Positions 25,358-34,861 of a DNA stretch of 64,000 nucleotides are shown piece by piece. Made by a program: the position numbers and the translations under genes. Origin of the DNA: Hydrogenovibrio sp. SC-1 (GTDB lineage: Bacteria > Pseudomonadota > Gammaproteobacteria > Thiomicrospirales > Thiomicrospiraceae); NCBI RefSeq assembly GCF_002848135.1, contig NZ_PKGB01000003.1, positions 62,001 to 126,000 on the forward strand, given 5' to 3'. The notes under the pieces are model-generated. The model searched no databases. It was not told the origin of the DNA and was given only the letters and a program-made list of their open reading frames with translations. Position 1 is the stretch's first letter, and every line of letters starts with the position of its first letter.

Positions 25358-27108
25358 AACTGACCCTCCATCCAAGTTTGAATACGGGGCATTAAATCCG
25401 TGGGCTTAAACAATAAGGGGCCGGGTTCTGCCAAGGCATCACTGTCAATGGGGATGGCTTTTTGCGACAGTAGATAATGGTATAGCTGCGCGGAATCGTT
25501 TTGTTCGATGACCAATACCTTTTGTTGTTGGGTTAATTCTATCAAGGTCTCAGTGCGTAACGGCATAATTAATCTGAGCCCAATTAGGCTAATGGCGGCT
25601 CCTTGTCGGTTTAACGTTTCGACCGCTTCCTTAACAGCTTCGAAACTGGACCCCCAAGTGATAATGGTGAATTTTGCCTTGGCTGTTGGTATCGTGCAGG
25701 CCCATCGATCGCCATATTCAAATTGGCTGAGTTTATCGGCACGCTTATGGAGTTGTTGTGCATGATCCTCAGCCCGTGAAGAGGGTAGCCCCGATTCAGA
25801 ATGAGTGAGTCCATCGGCGGTGTATTGAAGCGCCGTCATTCCGGGAATAGACATGGGGGAAATCGCAGTCTCCGTGAGTTGGTAACGCTGATAGGATGTC
25901 TCTTCGTTCGCGGCACTCGGTTGTGAGCGCTGTAAATTCAAATCCAAGGCTTCAACAGGATTCATAATCATCCGTGTTTGTCCCAGATGTTGGTCTGTCA
26001 CTAAAATAACGAGCGTTTGAAGTGCTTCTGACAGCCTCAACGACCATTGGCTAACCGTTGCCGATTCTTGGATATTGAGGGGAGCAATGACCAGATGCGG
26101 GGCATCGCCATGCAAGGCATAAAGTGCTTGGTTCAAGTCGGATTGTTCTGATTTAGTGGGGATGCCGGTAGAGGGGCCGCCACGCATAACCGTTACCACC
26201 AATGCTGGAATTTCGGCGGCAACAGCCAATCCCATCGCTTCGGTCATGAGTGATAAACCAGGGCCGGAGGTCGAGGTCATGCTGGGGACGCCACCAAAGG
26301 ACGCACCAATTACCATATTCATCGCTGCCAGCTCATCTTCGGCAATGAGCAAGTTGCCACCGGTTTGTGCCAGTGGCTTGGCCAAATATTCGACAATATC
26401 GGTGGCAGGGGTGATCGGATAAGCGGCCGCGAACTTTAAGCCGCCACGAAGTGCTCCTAGCCCACAAGCCTCATTTCCACTAATGTTCCAGCGAGGCGTT
26501 TGAGTAGGATGCCAGTCAGCTAATCCAGGTAAGGGGGTGTCTGTCAGCAATGTCATGCCTGCTGACACGGCGGCCATTGAGGTTGTCACCACTTCTGGGC
26601 CTTTTCGTCCCAAAGTTTTTTGTAGGGCAGCTTCAATAAAGTGACTGGCTAAACCGATTTGTTGAGCAACAACGCCCAATGCCACCATATTGAGGCGACT
26701 GCCTTTCAAGGTTTTGACGATGGCCTGCAAATCGAGTCCAATGAGCGTTGCCCCTGACTCTTTGACTAGGCCTGGTGGTTTTTCACGGCTATTATCATAA
26801 ATAACCAAGCTTGACGAAGTGAGTGGAATTTCGTCTTCAAATCGATCAAATTTTACCCAGTCTAAAGCGAGATGTAGTTCAGAAAACTCAGCCAGTGTTT
26901 CGATGGGCTGATCAGAAAAATGCAGCATGACGGCCGATTCACCACCGCGAATCTGAGGGCCAAAGGCACGGGTCATATTGCCATAAAACCCCGCTTTGGC
27001 AACTGCATCTAATAAAATGAGTCCGACTGTGACCGCACCGGTTCCACCCGATCCAGAAATAGAAAGTGCTAAACGGTGTTGATCCGTTTCAAGCAAGCTG
27101 TTAGCCAT
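25354..27108 (-). CDS. korA: 2-oxoacid:ferredoxin oxidoreductase, fused gamma-alpha subunit
   Basis: A 584-residue protein. The N-terminal gamma domain (about 10-185) has SGSGGTGAVTVG and FGPQIRGGESA. The alpha domain (about 205-584) has GNEACGLGALRGGLKFAAAYPITPATDI and MTSTSGPGLSLM. It forms the KorAB-type enzyme with the beta subunit coded next. Such an enzyme can stand in for 2-oxoglutarate dehydrogenase, as reported for Thiomicrospira crunogena. It is first in a four-gene minus-strand operon. A near copy of the iterated palindrome, with one mismatch, lies at 26767-26776. Confidence 0.88.
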   Translation of the reverse strand: MANSLLETDQHRLALSISGSGGTGAVTVGLILLDAVAKAGFYGNMTRAFGPQIRGGESAVMLHFSDQPIETLAEFSELHLALDWVKFDRFEDEIPLTSSSLVIYDNSREKPPGLVKESGATLIGLDLQAIVKTLKGSRLNMVALGVVAQQIGLASHFIEAALQKTLGRKGPEVVTTSMAAVSAGMTLLTDTPLPGLADWHPTQTPRWNISGNEACGLGALRGGLKFAAAYPITPATDIVEYLAKPLAQTGGNLLIAEDELAAMNMVIGASFGGVPSMTSTSGPGLSLMTEAMGLAVAAEIPALVVTVMRGGPSTGIPTKSEQSDLNQALYALHGDAPHLVIAPLNIQESATVSQWSLRLSEALQTLVILVTDQHLGQTRMIMNPVEALDLNLQRSQPSAANEETSYQRYQLTETAISPMSIPGMTALQYTADGLTHSESGLPSSRAEDHAQQLHKRADKLSQFEYGDRWACTIPTAKAKFTIITWGSSFEAVKEAVETLNRQGAAISLIGLRLIMPLRTETLIELTQQQKVLVIEQNDSAQLYHYLLSQKAIPIDSDALAEPGPLLFKPTDLMPRIQTWMEGQL

Positions 27109-27249
27109 GAACTGTCCTTGTTTTTGAGAAAGGTTTACCGTATTCTAGAACAACTTTTAAAAGGGAACAAACCTTTCCGTTGCAAGGGGCGCAGGCGGTA
27201 CTTAGGATCCTTGGCAGAAGAGCGTTTTTTAATTAAGTTGGATGACGAT

Positions 27250-27423
27250 ATGAAAAAATTAATTTTAGTAAGTTGGGTGGCAGCAGCCATCAGCCTAATG
27301 GGATGTAGCTCGGCAGAGAAACAGGCTGAAAAAGCAGCCCAACAACGCGCGGCACAAAAAGAATATCAAAAACAGGCGGCGGATAAAGCCCACCGAGAAC
27401 TGGATCGAGAAGTTGCACAATAA
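27250..27423 (+). CDS. Small lipoprotein
   Basis: A 57-residue predicted lipoprotein. MKKLILVSWVAAAISLMGC is a lipoprotein signal with lipobox LMGC (Cys19). The mature part is short, highly charged, Ala/Gln/Lys rich, and probably a single helix or coiled coil. The ATG at 27250 is used because the longer frame back to 27076 has no signal sequence. It is divergent from korA. I do not recognise a family. Confidence 0.6.
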   Translation: MKKLILVSWVAAAISLMGCSSAEKQAEKAAQQRAAQKEYQKQAADKAHRELDREVAQ

Positions 27424-27477
27424 TCCAGGGGGCGTCTTTTGTCCTATCCCTAATGGACAGTCTTCCAGAGACTAAGG

Positions 27478-28380
27478 CTATCCAAGTCGTAGCGACTCAG
27501 GCAGTTGGTAAGTCTTGAGTGGCTGGTCCGCGTTTGGCAATAGCGTCAGTTTGACTGCCGTTAATTGTAAATCTATATCCTCTGAACTGGCCTGACCATA
27601 AAGGCGATCACCGATAATGGCAAAGCCCGCTTCAGCTAGGTGGATGCGAATTTGGTGTTTGCGGCCTGTATGGAGCTTGATGTTCAATAAACTTCGATTT
27701 TGCTCAGCATCATAGTGGCAACCCTGAACTTCAGTGTGTGCTGGTTTATCCTGAACGGGAGTTTGGATGTGGTGCGGCCATGCCGGAAAGGCGGCGCAAA
27801 AATTTCCTGACACCCACGCCTGATAGACTTTTTGAAGGTATCGTGATTCGAACTGCTGTGCTAATTGCTGTGCGCGCTTTTTGCTATGGGAAATTAACAT
27901 CAGACCATCGGTGGCCTTATCGAGCCGATGCACTGGCCAACAGGGCCTTTGTGGTTGGATTTCAAATGGTTGGTTGCGTTCTATCCAGCGGTAAAGTGTG
28001 GTGTGGTCACCCCATTTTGAGCCTTGTGACAACATCCCTTTCGGTTTGTACCAAACGCTAAAATCGCCTTCATCCGCAATTAATAACGGGGTGGCAACCG
28101 TTGCATTTAACACCTGACTATTGATGTAAACTGACACTTCCGAATTGATGGGTAAGCGCTTTTTAGCACGCCGAAATCGACCAGGCCTGGTTGTTTTTCC
28201 TGTTTTTGGATGCGGTTGTGCAACCCAAACCGCGCCCATTTCACAAAGTTGCTTGAATTGTTGATTGGAGAATGACACCGAACTGGGGCAATGGTTTTGC
28301 AGTGCTGTCAATAAAACGGTATTGGCTTCCGTTATTTTGAAATGATATTCAATGGCTTGGGTGTCAGGAAAAGGTGTCAT
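27478..28380 (-). CDS. RluA-family pseudouridine synthase
   Basis: A 300-residue RNA-modifying enzyme. The catalytic motif HRLDKATDGL contains the invariant Asp; WYKPKGML and HTGRKHQIRIHLAEAG are further RluA-family marks. An unusual N-terminal part (about 1-85) has an S4-like basic stretch (TTRPGRFRRAKKR). The target uridine cannot be told. It contains an exact iterated palindrome at 28181-28190, in the stretch coding TRPG. It is divergent from the ygjP-like gene. Confidence 0.85.
   Translation of the reverse strand: MTPFPDTQAIEYHFKITEANTVLLTALQNHCPSSVSFSNQQFKQLCEMGAVWVAQPHPKTGKTTRPGRFRRAKKRLPINSEVSVYINSQVLNATVATPLLIADEGDFSVWYKPKGMLSQGSKWGDHTTLYRWIERNQPFEIQPQRPCWPVHRLDKATDGLMLISHSKKRAQQLAQQFESRYLQKVYQAWVSGNFCAAFPAWPHHIQTPVQDKPAHTEVQGCHYDAEQNRSLLNIKLHTGRKHQIRIHLAEAGFAIIGDRLYGQASSEDIDLQLTAVKLTLLPNADQPLKTYQLPESLRLG
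28181..28190. repeat. Iterated palindrome copy inside the pseudouridine synthase gene
   Basis: Exact CCAGGCCTGG within ACCAGGCCTGGT. The gene reads it as ACC-AGG-CCT-GGT (Thr-Arg-Pro-Gly), a different codon phase from the ybbP copy. Confidence 0.9.
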
Positions 28381-28449
28381 GGCTCTATTTTAGGCGATTT
28401 TCGTTTGGGACGTTTTGTAGATTTCGACTTGAGTACAATGGAACTGCCC

Positions 28450-28455
28450 TATAAT
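28450..28455 (+). promoter_or_regulatory. Possible -10 box of the ygjP-like gene
   Basis: A perfect TATAAT 37 bases before the ATG at 28493. The nearest -35-like hexamer (TTGAGT, 28429-28434) is at a short 15-base spacing, so only the -10 is clear. Confidence 0.45.
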
Positions 28456-28492
28456 AGTCGCTTAATTTTAAATCGGTACGAGTCAGTAATAG

Positions 28493-29212
28493 ATGGCACA
28501 ACAAATACAACTGGGTGAACACCAACTAACGATTGTTAAAACCTCTCGACGGGGGTCGATTGCATTAAAGGTATCGCCTGATGGTGCTAGTTTGAGAGTG
28601 CCCAAGCAGTTTTCCGATCAAACCATTGCTGAATTGGTGGCTTCGGAAGCTGAATGGTTATTAGCAAGTATCAAGCAGCAACAGGCTGAACTGCCTGACT
28701 CGATGACACGCGAATCCGGTGGTACCGTGCCGCTATTCGGTGAGCCGATTCGTTATATAGAAGACCACACCACACCCGTGCGCAGCTTACAAGTGCGGCT
28801 AGACAATAATCAAGTGTGTGCCTTTTTAAAAACGCACCGCCAGTTGAAATCCCCCAAAGCAACCTTGCAAAAAAAATGGGCCGCTTTTTACACTGAGCAA
28901 TTAGCCGAGTATCTTCTGCCACGATTGGCTGTTTTAGCCGCTGAAATTGGGGTGACACCTGCCGATGTCACCATTCGCAACTATCGGTCTCGGTGGGGTA
29001 GTTGTTACAGTGATGGGCGACTACAGTTTAATTGGCGTTTAGCAATGGCACCTAAGCCGGTTATTGATTATGTGATTCAACATGAATTATGTCATCTTAT
29101 TCACCCGAATCATTCCCCCGCATTTTGGCAGTTGGTTCAGCAATATTGCCCTGATCTGGCTGAACATAAAGCTTGGCTCAAACAGCAGGGCCCAGCGTTA
29201 ATGGCTTTTTAA
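28493..29212 (+). CDS. YgjP/DUF45 zinc metalloprotease-like protein
   Basis: A 239-residue protein of the YgjP-like family (M48/SprT-related fold). The zinc site is HELCHLIHPNHSPAFW, with His197, catalytic Glu198, His201 and His207. RWGSC and RLQFNWRLAMAP are also family marks. The N-terminal half is a small beta-rich domain. No signal peptide is seen, so it is cytoplasmic. The biological substrate is unknown. It is convergent with the GGDEF-EAL gene and overlaps it by 15 bases. Confidence 0.85.
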   Translation: MAQQIQLGEHQLTIVKTSRRGSIALKVSPDGASLRVPKQFSDQTIAELVASEAEWLLASIKQQQAELPDSMTRESGGTVPLFGEPIRYIEDHTTPVRSLQVRLDNNQVCAFLKTHRQLKSPKATLQKKWAAFYTEQLAEYLLPRLAVLAAEIGVTPADVTIRNYRSRWGSCYSDGRLQFNWRLAMAPKPVIDYVIQHELCHLIHPNHSPAFWQLVQQYCPDLAEHKAWLKQQGPALMAF

Positions 29213-31475
29213 AAAGACTTCAAAGTCGGTTTTAGTCAGTGGTTTACTATAATAAAATCCTTGCGCTTCATAGCAACCATAATTAATCAGCATCTCAACT
29301 TGATCCTGGGTTTCGACCCCTTCGGCAATCACGTCCATCTCTAAGCTTTTGGCGATATTAATAATGGCTTTCACCAAGTTCGCATCGTCTTTATCTGTGG
29401 TCATATCATGGACGAAGGATTGATCAATTTTGAGTTTATCAATGGGGAAGTTTTTAAGATAGGATAAAGATGAATGGCCTGTGCCAAAGTCATCAATCGC
29501 TAACGAGAGCCCGAGTTCTTTCAAATGGGTCAAGGTTCGAGTAGCCTGTTCCGGGTTGCGCATAATTTGGGTTTCGGTGATTTCAAAGATGAGATCTTGC
29601 GGTACCATTAAGCTTTGAGCAATCGCATGTTGAACCGATGCCAGAAAATCAACTTGATTGAGTTGAATCAGCGATAAATTCAGGGACAACTTACCGGGTC
29701 TTAGGCCTTGCTGCTGCCAACGATAGACTTGTTTCATCGCCACTTCCATTGCCCAGCGATCCATTTCGACGATGAGACCAATTTCTTCTGCAAAAGGAAT
29801 AAATTGATCAGGCGAGATGAGTCCTCTTTGAGGATGGTTCCAGCGCATCAAGATTTCTAACCCTAAAACCTTCTGCGTGCTCATGTCAATTTGTGGCTGG
29901 TAATAAACTTCCAGTTCATTATGAGTTAGCGCATAGCGCAGTTCACGTTCTAAATTGACACGTTCATAGGCTTGCTTAGTCATGTCATGGTTGTAAAATT
30001 CATAGCGATTTTGGCCATTTTTCTTCGCTTTGTACATGGCTGCATCGGCATTTTTCATTAATGTAGATGCATCCGCGCCATTTTCTGGGAAAGTGGCGAT
30101 GCCAATCCCACAAGTAGAAAAGAGCTGGATTTCATCAAAAATAAAAGCTTGTCTAAATACGGATAATATTTTTTCAACCACAATAATCAAATCATGGGGG
30201 TGATGATATTGGTGAATGAGTATTGCGAATTCATCACCGCCAAAGCGGGCAATGGTATCTTCGTCTCGTAATTGATGTCGAATTTCGATGGCGACTTTTT
30301 GAATGAGTTTATCGCCCATTTCATGGCCAAAAGAGTCATTGACCTCTTTAAACCGATCTAAGTCTAGAAACAAAACGGCCAGCTTTTGATGCAGTCGTTT
30401 ACGAATGGATAAGGTATGTTCTACACGGTCAACGAATAATAGTCGATTAGGCAGTTGGGTTAAGGCATCGTGTTGTGCTTGGTGCTTGGTGCTGGATGTG
30501 GTAAGTTTTTTCATCAAACGCTTGAGCAAGCTCGTCTAATTCATCATACGTGCCTAAAGGACTACATAAAGCAGTCGCATCATTAGTGGTTTCTTTAACA
30601 CGTCTGAATAATTCTAAAATCGGTTGAGTAACCGAATTAGCCACATAATGAGCGGCAAAAAGGGTAATAATCAAGATCATTAGCCCGATAAATATGATCT
30701 TGGAAGTGGCTTCAATAATGGGTTGAAAGAAGTGTACTTTACGAATGCCAATGCCGACGGAAAGCCCTAATTGTTGGACAATATTTTCAGAGTGATGGTC
30801 ATTAGCATGGCTTAAATAGAGGTAATCCTTCTCAGGGTCGATAGTTTTTTCATATAGCAAATCCTCATTATGCGTAATGTGAGTAAAAGCGTATTTTAGT
30901 TTGGATGTATTATTTTTGATAATAGTGAATAAATCGTATTTCACCATTATAGCCCCTTGAGTGGTGTTGTAATATTCAATAGGTGATATGACAAAGAGAA
31001 ACCCTTTTTCAATAAAATAAGACGTCTGAGTCATGATCAGTGCCGTACGTAGGTGCGGTGATTGATTGTATTGAATGTCGCTTTGTTTCGTTGGGAAAAT
31101 CGGATGGCCATCATAATCCAGTAAACTGACGGCAAGGGTATCTTGATGATGCGTAAAGTTGTTAATTAATGGCGGTAGATATTGATCGCGACCCACGCTG
31201 TCGGTTAGAGCATTTACGATCAATTTATTTTTTGCTAGTTGGTGGGCATATTCAATTAAATGGTTAAAATTCTGTTCCAGACGATGATGGAGGGTATCTG
31301 CCTGGTTGAGATAGTAAGCTTTGCCTTGAGAATTCATCTGTTGATAGGTTTGCAGAGTGGCTGTGGTGGTGATAATTAATATACCGAATAGCACCAGCAG
31401 GTTAATCATCCACACAATACGGCTATGAATGCCTTTTTGATGCGTCGTTTTTTTAAAAAAAGGAATAGAGGGCAT
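29198..31475 (-). pseudogene. GGDEF-EAL sensor protein, frameshifted at an A6 run
   Basis: A membrane cyclic-di-GMP enzyme split into two frames. Frame 1 (31475 down) codes two membrane helices flanking a sensor domain of about 240 residues, then a HAMP linker ending GTYDELDELAQAFDE. Frame 2 (from about 30505) continues LTTSSTKHQAQHDALTQLPN, with an intact GGDEF motif (RFGGDEFAIL) and an EAL domain having EIL for EAL, FEITET, DDFGTG and EGVET. Removing one A from the A6 run (30506-30511) gives one 758-residue protein. The alternative TTG start at 30529 would yield a soluble GGDEF-EAL. The gene follows the binding-protein gene by 3 bases. Confidence 0.75.
30506..30511 (-). repeat. A6 homopolymer at the frameshift
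   Basis: Six T on the plus strand (A on the coding strand) exactly where the sensor/HAMP frame and the GGDEF-EAL frame must join. Five A would restore the frame (FDEKLTTSST). Confidence 0.8.
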
Positions 31476-31478
31476 TGG

Positions 31479-33666
31479 CTATTGACCTTCCGTTTCAGTT
31501 TTAACCAAACGGCCATCCGGAAGGAGTTTCACCATGAAAATATCCTTTTCATTAAGGGCATCATGATCTTTGGCCGAAAATGCTTGTTGATAATATTTAA
31601 GCACGCCTTGATACGGTGGCAAATTTTCAAGCGCTTGTTGGATGGCCTGTCTGTCAGTAGATTTTGCAGTCGTGACGGCTAAAGCCAACAGCTTGACGAG
31701 GTCATAGGCTTGAACCATCCCATTAACTGCATAGGGTGAGTCAATGGTTTTATAAGCCTGTAAATAGCGCTGCCATATCGGAGCCTTTTGTGTTTGGTTG
31801 GAAAAAATCCAAGTTTGAATTAAATGAAGGTTGAGTTTGGAAAACAAGGACTTCGTTTGATTAAAGAAGTCACCACTGGCGATCCCCCAATGGGAAATAA
31901 TGGGAAGCAGTGTTTGAGATTGGCTGAGGGATTTGACCAGGCCTGTTGCTTCTTTAGAGTTTGCCACTAGAATGATCGAATCAGCCCCTGATTGTGTTAG
32001 CTGGTGAATAATCGAATCAAAGTGTTGCTGACCTCGATTTAAGGTGACTTCCACGGCAATGGGAATTGATTTTTTAGCGAGATGATTTTTGATTTGTTCC
32101 AGATTGCCGCGACCCCAAATCGAGTTTTCCACAATGACGGCGGGTGAAGCGCATCGCAGCTCGGCACTAAAGTCTGCTAATTTTTTAGCCCCAATGTCAT
32201 CATCGATGGATAATCGAAATAGAAAGTCATGACTTCCATCCAGCTTTGTGATTTCTGATGCGGCAGCCCAAGGGATTAAATAGGGTATTTTCAATTGATT
32301 GATTAAAGGGCGCTCCGCCATAACAACAGCACTATGTACCCCCCCCATGACCGCAATCACCGGTTTTTCATTGGCGAGGTGCTTTAAGTTTTCTTGCCCT
32401 CGGCTAGCGAGGGTTCGGTGATCCATCGGTAGTAACACCAGCTCTTTACCTAATAGGCCGCCTTGAGCATTGATTTCGGCAATGGCCAGCTCCATGCCGC
32501 GTTTTATAGCAAGGCCTGCTTGGGGCGCTTCCGCAGAAAGATCCGCATTTAGGCCAATGGCTAGTTTGTCGGGTGTTGTCAATGCATATTTCTGATTCAG
32601 GTAGGTTTGGGTATAGCTAATAATGTCGCTACCAATGATCGGTTCAAATTGCTGAATGAGGTGAGTTGTTTTTTGAGCCAATGTTTGGCGTTGTGCGGGT
32701 GTGAGTTGGGTAATTTGTACGCCTTCCGCTTGAATCTGTTGTAAGAAGGTGTTTTCGCGCCGTTGGGTTTCTTGGCGTTCCCAGCGGGTTAAATCGCGAG
32801 CCGTTTTTATTAACAGCGTTTTTAAATCTTGTGGTAATTCGGGAAAAGTATGTTGGCTAAAGGCAAATACATAACTGAGATAGCCATGGTCACTGAGAGT
32901 TAAATGAGATTGCTCTTTGTGAAACCCCATGCTGGCAATCGAAACCAAGGGGTTTTCCTGGCCATCGACTACACCATCTTTTAAGGCTTGATAAGTGCTG
33001 TGAAAATCAATAGGGATAGCTTCAGCCCCTAAGGCGTTGAATTGGGATTCAAGCAGTCGGCTTTTCATAATGCGAAATTTTTTGCCCACAAAATCATCGG
33101 GGTGGGTATAAAATTGATTGCCAGTAAAGTGCTTGAAACCATTCTCCCAAAAAGTGATGCCCAGTAATCCGATGCTATTCAATTTCTGTAGCAGTAATTG
33201 ACCTGGTTCGCCATCCAAGAGTTGATAAGCATCTTCTCGCGTCGGGAATAGAAATGGTATGTCCGGGTATTGCATCGAGGGGATGGAAATACTCAATTTA
33301 GCGGAAGGAATCAATAAAATATCAAGTTGGCCCTTGCGGGTCATTTCAATCATTTGATAAACATTCCCCAATACTTGATTGGGAAAAATCTCTACTTGTA
33401 TTCGACCGTGGCTTTCTGTTTGAACCCGTTCAGCAAATCGTAAAACGGCTTGATGAAGCGCAGTGTTTTCCGGGGCGTCGAGTCCCAATTTCAAATGAAA
33501 AACAGAGGGTGTTATGGCAGTCAGCGGGGCTGGCTGGCTGGCTGGTTTGATACCAGCTAGAAAACTCATACAACGTCAGTGCAAATATCGCGAACACACT
33601 CATCGCAGCACTGATGGCTAAAATGGGCACTTTATATAATAGGGCTTTTATGCGGAGCATATCCAT
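31479..33666 (-). pseudogene. DctP-LivJ fused periplasmic binding protein, frameshifted at a GGCT tract
   Basis: The body (33569 to 31479) fuses two binding folds. A TRAP DctP-like domain (about 25-325) has FAERVQTESHGRI and VVDGQENP. An ABC LivJ-like domain (about 340-690) has GLAIKRGMELAIAEINAQGG and VIAVMGGVHSAVV. The ATG at 33569 has no ribosome site and no signal. In another frame, 33666 starts MDMLRIKALLYKVPILAISAAM, a signal anchor. The frames meet at (GGCT)4. With one repeat less, a single 727-residue anchored protein results. It is first in an operon with the GGDEF-EAL gene, so it probably feeds that sensor. Confidence 0.75.
33528..33545. repeat. Tetranucleotide repeat (GGCT)4
   Basis: Four full GGCT units plus GG (AGCC on the coding strand), sitting at the frame break between signal anchor and binding domains. 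Three or six units would put the gene in frame; four (as here) put it out of frame. Confidence 0.9.
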
Positions 33667-33874
33667 ACCTGATATTTATAGACGCTACAAAGTATTCTAG
33701 TATACCCTTGGAGATGCAACAAGCAAGCAAGAAGCTGTTTATGGGGGTGATTATATTTCAGGAGTTGCGTTCGATTAAGATGCGATAGAGTGGTCGCATA
33801 ATTGGATCACTTGTGATTGTTTTTGCTTAGTTTTAGCGCTATGCTATAGCTTGTTTAAATTTGGGGATAGGGTG

Positions 33875-34735
33875 ATGCAGTCCTTAATTGAAAAGGCTTC
33901 TGAAATTTTAAAGAGTCAATCCGTGCCGAATGTGCCGGAAGAAGTGCTGTTATTGCAAGCCGAACTCAATTTTAAATATCCTAATACGGTTAAGGTGGCG
34001 AACTTGATTAGCCATAATCCTGAATTGTTGGCAGGGTTTTTAAAATTGGTTAATACCAACATTACCTCAGAAGATCGTAAAGTACAGGATGCTAAAGCGG
34101 CCGTTAATGTTTTAGGCTTGGATGAGATTAATAATATCTTTTTATCCTCTGGGATGGTGACTGTTCTGGACGCCACGCCATCAGAAAAGCCTATTTTAGT
34201 ACAGGGTGCGAAATGCGGCATTGCAGCAGCCGAACTGTCTTACTGGGTGTTTGATGTCTCTCGTTCTGAGGCTTATATGGCTGGTTTAATGCAGAATGTG
34301 GGTGCTATCTATATGGGGCGCCACGACTCTGAAAAATACATGGAAATTTTTAAGTCACAACAAGCCTATCCGTTCAGTGGTTATGAAAAAGAAATTGAAA
34401 CCTATCATACCAATCATGCTTTTATAGGCTGCCTAGCTTGCAAAAAATGGCATATGGATCCGGATATTTATAAGGCCATTTTGTTTCATCATGATCAGGA
34501 TTTTGCTAAAAAAAATCAAAACAATGACCGCGTCCGTCACTTAACGGCGCTGATTATGCTGAGTAACTATATTGTGGTTGAAGCCGAGGATGATAACTAT
34601 ATTACTCAGCAGTTGAAAACCTGCCGTGATTTAGCTTTAAAGGAATTGGCGTTGCCAGAAAATGCACTAAACTCTGCCCGCGCGGCGGTTAACAAGTGGG
34701 GCAATGGTATGGGATTGGCCATGGGCTCCCACTAG
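33875..34735 (+). CDS. HDOD-domain protein
   Basis: A 286-residue soluble protein, almost wholly an HDOD domain (NLISHNPELLAGFLKLVNT, VLGLDEINNIFLSSGM and AYMAGLMQNVGAIYMG). HDOD is a degenerate HD fold common in signalling proteins linked with chemotaxis and cyclic-di-GMP networks, normally without phosphodiesterase activity. The start is the ATG at 33875 with GGGATAGG before it. It is divergent from the sensor operon, with 208 bases between; that gap shows no other gene. Confidence 0.83.
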   Translation: MQSLIEKASEILKSQSVPNVPEEVLLLQAELNFKYPNTVKVANLISHNPELLAGFLKLVNTNITSEDRKVQDAKAAVNVLGLDEINNIFLSSGMVTVLDATPSEKPILVQGAKCGIAAAELSYWVFDVSRSEAYMAGLMQNVGAIYMGRHDSEKYMEIFKSQQAYPFSGYEKEIETYHTNHAFIGCLACKKWHMDPDIYKAILFHHDQDFAKKNQNNDRVRHLTALIMLSNYIVVEAEDDNYITQQLKTCRDLALKELALPENALNSARAAVNKWGNGMGLAMGSH

Positions 34736-34756
34736 ATCTTTAATTCTCTGTCGTTT

Positions 34757-34772
34757 CAACCAGGCCTGGTTG
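34757..34772. terminator. 16-bp palindrome with CCAGGCCTGG after the HDOD gene
   Basis: CAACCAGG and its exact complement, followed by GATTTTCC. It is a fair terminator for the HDOD gene, though the T run is short. The iterated palindrome is at 34760-34769, here between genes of the same direction. Confidence 0.55.
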
Positions 34773-34861
34773 GATTTTCCTTACGATCTCTTCCCTTTAG
34801 CGTGACATTAATCGGTAATTCTTTTATTATGATTTGCTGATATTTAAGTAAGGATGTGTCT

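Noticed and set aside
27424-27477. Terminator after the small lipoprotein gene
   Set aside because: Only a weak TGTCC/GGACA pairing without a T run.
30506-30511. Programmed ribosomal frameshift at A6C in the GGDEF-EAL gene
   Set aside because: The codon phase does not fit the X-XXY-YYZ rule for -1 slippage and a +1 shift would be needed; an indel is simpler.
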